Assembly: GCA_020059765.1 (NCBI GenBank)
Contig: JAGVBM010000016.1
Location: 1 to 7,696 of the forward strand
From: Bacillota bacterium
Lineage (GTDB): Bacteria; Bacillota; Bacilli; Tumebacillales; Effusibacillaceae
Length of the DNA: 7,696 nucleotides
Direction: 5' to 3'
Below, one piece after another: positions 6,714 through 7,696 of the stretch. Position 1 is the stretch's first letter, and every line of letters begins with the position of its first letter. The notes under the pieces are model-generated. The model was given only the letters and a program-made list of their open reading frames with translations. It was not told where the DNA came from and did no database searches. A program made the position numbers and the translations under genes.

Positions 6714-7432
6714 ATCAACTGACAGACTGGGTGGAACGGCTGAAGTTTGACGAACGCGGACTGATTCCCGCCGTGATCCAAGATGCGGCCAGTCATACCG
6801 TATTGATGCTGGCCTATATGAATCGGGAATCGATCGAAAAAACAATGGAAACGGGACAAACCTGGTTCTGGAGCCGTTCTCGCCGGGAACTCTGGAACAA
6901 AGGAGCAACGTCCGGACACGTGCAGGCTGTAAAGTCGGTTTCCTACGATTGTGACGGAGATACACTGCTGGTGGAAGTGGAACAGACAGGAAACGCTTGC
7001 CACACGGGGGCGTATTCCTGTTTCTACGAACGGGTGACGGAAGCTCCCGGCGGCAGGCAACCCGATTCGATATCGATCGGGGAATCTGCGGGGACAGACG
7101 AGATCGACGGTGACCGTGCAAACCGCTACGGGATACTCGATGAACTGATCGACACGATCGACAAACGTTTTGCGGAGCGGCCGGAAGGAGCGTATACCAC
7201 GTACTTGTTCGAAAAAGGACTCGACAAGATCCTGAAAAAGGTTGGGGAAGAAGCAACCGAGGTGATTATCGCCGGAAAGAACGAAGATCTTTCCGAACTG
7301 ACCAGTGAAGCGGGGGATCTGATTTATCACTTGCTGGTGCTGTTAAAGCAGCGAGACATTCCCTTTTCGGCGGTCCTTGCAGAATTGGAGGCCCGCCACG
7401 GGGTGAAGGACCAACCCAACAAAAGCAAGTAA
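6710..7432 (+). CDS. hisI: Bifunctional phosphoribosyl-AMP cyclohydrolase / phosphoribosyl-ATP pyrophosphatase HisIE
   Basis: This fusion carries out steps 2 and 3: the HisE part hydrolyses phosphoribosyl-ATP to phosphoribosyl-AMP, and the HisI part opens the adenine ring to give ProFAR. The HisI domain (about 10-108) contains LAYMNRESIEKT (35-46), FWSRSRRELWNKGATSGH (53-70), magnesium ligands D80, D82, D84 and zinc ligands C81, C97, C104, with the same 16 and 7 residue spacing as known HisI. The HisE domain (about 139-231) is an all-alpha NTP pyrophosphohydrolase with KKVGEEATEVIIAGKN (176-191; E180, E181, E184) and SEAGDLIYHLLVLL (199-212; E200, D203). The linker between them (about 109-138) is Gly/Asp/Glu/Ser-rich, making the protein 240 residues against about 209 in B. 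subtilis. It overlaps hisF by ATGA; the upstream AAAAGGG (6691-6697) is weak and 12 nt away, so coupling probably drives initiation. It is the last his gene. Confidence 0.97.
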   Translation: MNQLTDWVERLKFDERGLIPAVIQDAASHTVLMLAYMNRESIEKTMETGQTWFWSRSRRELWNKGATSGHVQAVKSVSYDCDGDTLLVEVEQTGNACHTGAYSCFYERVTEAPGGRQPDSISIGESAGTDEIDGDRANRYGILDELIDTIDKRFAERPEGAYTTYLFEKGLDKILKKVGEEATEVIIAGKNEDLSELTSEAGDLIYHLLVLLKQRDIPFSAVLAELEARHGVKDQPNKSK

Positions 7433-7463
7433 TGGAAGTGAAATCATCCAGTCGGGGGATTGT

Positions 7464-7490
7464 CGAATGCTTTTTTCGTTCTTGCATTCG
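7464..7490 (+). repeat. 7-bp inverted repeat after the his operon
   Basis: CGAATGC (7464-7470) and GCATTCG (7484-7490) are perfect inverted copies separated by 13 nt that include a run of six T. It lies 31 nt after the hisIE stop and just ahead of the extended -10 at 7498-7503. As RNA it could fold into a hairpin, but what follows (TTTGTGG) is a poor U-tract, so it is a weak terminator candidate at best. As DNA it surrounds the -35 region of the next promoter and could be an operator. No better terminator is visible between 7433 and 7556. Confidence 0.4.
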
Positions 7491-7503
7491 TTTGTGGTAT
7501 ACT
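7475..7503 (+). promoter_or_regulatory. Extended -10 promoter for the downstream gene
   Basis: TATACT (7498-7503; five of six -10 matches) is preceded by TG at 7495-7496 and one base, the extended -10 arrangement that can work without a good -35. The hexamer 17 nt upstream, TTCGTT (7475-7480), matches TTGACA poorly. Transcription would start near 7510, leaving a leader of about 47 nt. This suggests the next gene has its own promoter and need not depend on his operon read-through. Confidence 0.55.
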
Positions 7504-7542
7504 GGGGGCAAAGGTGAGCATCGTATGCCTTTTACCCTACGC

Positions 7543-7552
7543 AGGAGGTGAT
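7543..7552 (+). promoter_or_regulatory. Near-perfect Shine-Dalgarno sequence before a TTG start
   Basis: AGGAGGTGAT is fully complementary to the 3' end of Bacillales 16S rRNA over ten bases. It places the TTG at 7557 eight nt after AGGAGG. It decides the start of the downstream gene, for which no in-frame ATG is seen nearby. Confidence 0.8.
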
Positions 7553-7556
7553 TCGA

Positions 7557-7696
7557 TTGGATCATCAGCAGCAGACGAAGCGACGCCATCGGGAAAGCAA
7601 TGTCATTCCGTTTCGTTTGGATGCCGCTTTTTTCTTCGAACGTGCCGTCCGGCACCTCGATCGTCACGACCTGCAGAGTGCATTGAAGTATTTCCG
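7557..7696 (+). CDS. N-terminus of a probable TPR-repeat protein, YvcD-like (3' end beyond window)
   Basis: Translation from TTG at 7557 runs open to the window edge for 46 codons (MDHQQQTKRRHRE, then SNVIPFRLDAAFFFERAV, then RHLDRHDLQSALKYF). After a basic, hydrophilic first 15 residues, the segment FFFERAVRHLDRHDLQSALKYF (about 26-46) has the helix-turn-helix pattern of a tetratricopeptide repeat, with small and aromatic residues (A, Y, F) at positions typical of TPR. No signal peptide or membrane segment is seen. In B. subtilis the gene next to hisI is yvcD, a TPR protein in the trxB neighbourhood, so this is likely its counterpart; that is inferred from synteny and a short segment only. 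TPR proteins are protein-interaction scaffolds; no more exact role can be given. Confidence 0.7.
   Translation, partial: MDHQQQTKRRHRESNVIPFRLDAAFFFERAVRHLDRHDLQSALKYF

Noticed and set aside
7433..7556. A strong intrinsic terminator for the his operon.
   Set aside because: The only good stem (7464-7490) is not followed by a U-tract; its T-run lies in the loop. I list it as an inverted repeat instead.

Overview
The window holds a complete, tightly packed histidine biosynthesis operon, hisZ-hisG-hisD-hisB-hisH-hisA-hisF-hisIE, all on the + strand at 664-7432. On the left it is flanked by a divergent GNAT acetyltransferase gene that is cut by the window edge. On the right is the start of a gene that looks like a TPR-type protein, also cut by the edge. 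The split HisZ plus short-form HisG, the fused HisIE, strong AGGAGG-type ribosome binding sites, a GTG and a TTG start, and the gene order all point to a low-rank Firmicute of the Bacillales type. The G+C content is moderately high, as in Alicyclobacillus, Effusibacillus, Tumebacillus or Brevibacillus relatives; the exact genus is an inference. The order hisZGDBHAF-hisI followed by a yvcD-like gene is that of Bacillus subtilis.

Layout. 1-476 (-): GNAT N-acetyltransferase, nearly complete. 477-663: divergent intergenic region with a convincing sigma-A promoter for the his operon (TTGACA, 17 nt, extended -10 TGTTAACAT). Just downstream, before the hisZ ribosome binding site, is an AT-rich block with TTAG/TTAG/CTAA repeated every 8 bp, which resembles a TrpR-family operator. 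664-7432: eight his genes with 4-7 nt overlaps or gaps of 0-18 nt, indicating one transcript with translational coupling. 7433-7556: intergenic region with a 7-bp inverted repeat, an extended -10 promoter and a near-perfect Shine-Dalgarno sequence. 7557-7696: N-terminus of the next gene.

How the genes work together. HisZ and HisG form the hetero-oligomeric ATP phosphoribosyltransferase (step 1). HisIE performs steps 2 and 3, HisA step 4, and HisH with HisF step 5, releasing AICAR and imidazole glycerol phosphate. HisB dehydrates that product (step 6) and HisD carries out the final two oxidations to histidine. The aminotransferase (hisC) and histidinol-phosphate phosphatase are not in this window and must be encoded elsewhere, as is usual in Bacillales.

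The window is mostly ordinary core metabolism and I see no undescribed multi-gene system. The points worth a second look are the putative TrpR/HisR-type tandem operator, a one-residue insertion and a changed glycine in the catalytic loop 1 of HisF, a long linker in HisIE, a C-terminal tail on HisA, and the inverted repeat overlapping the downstream promoter.
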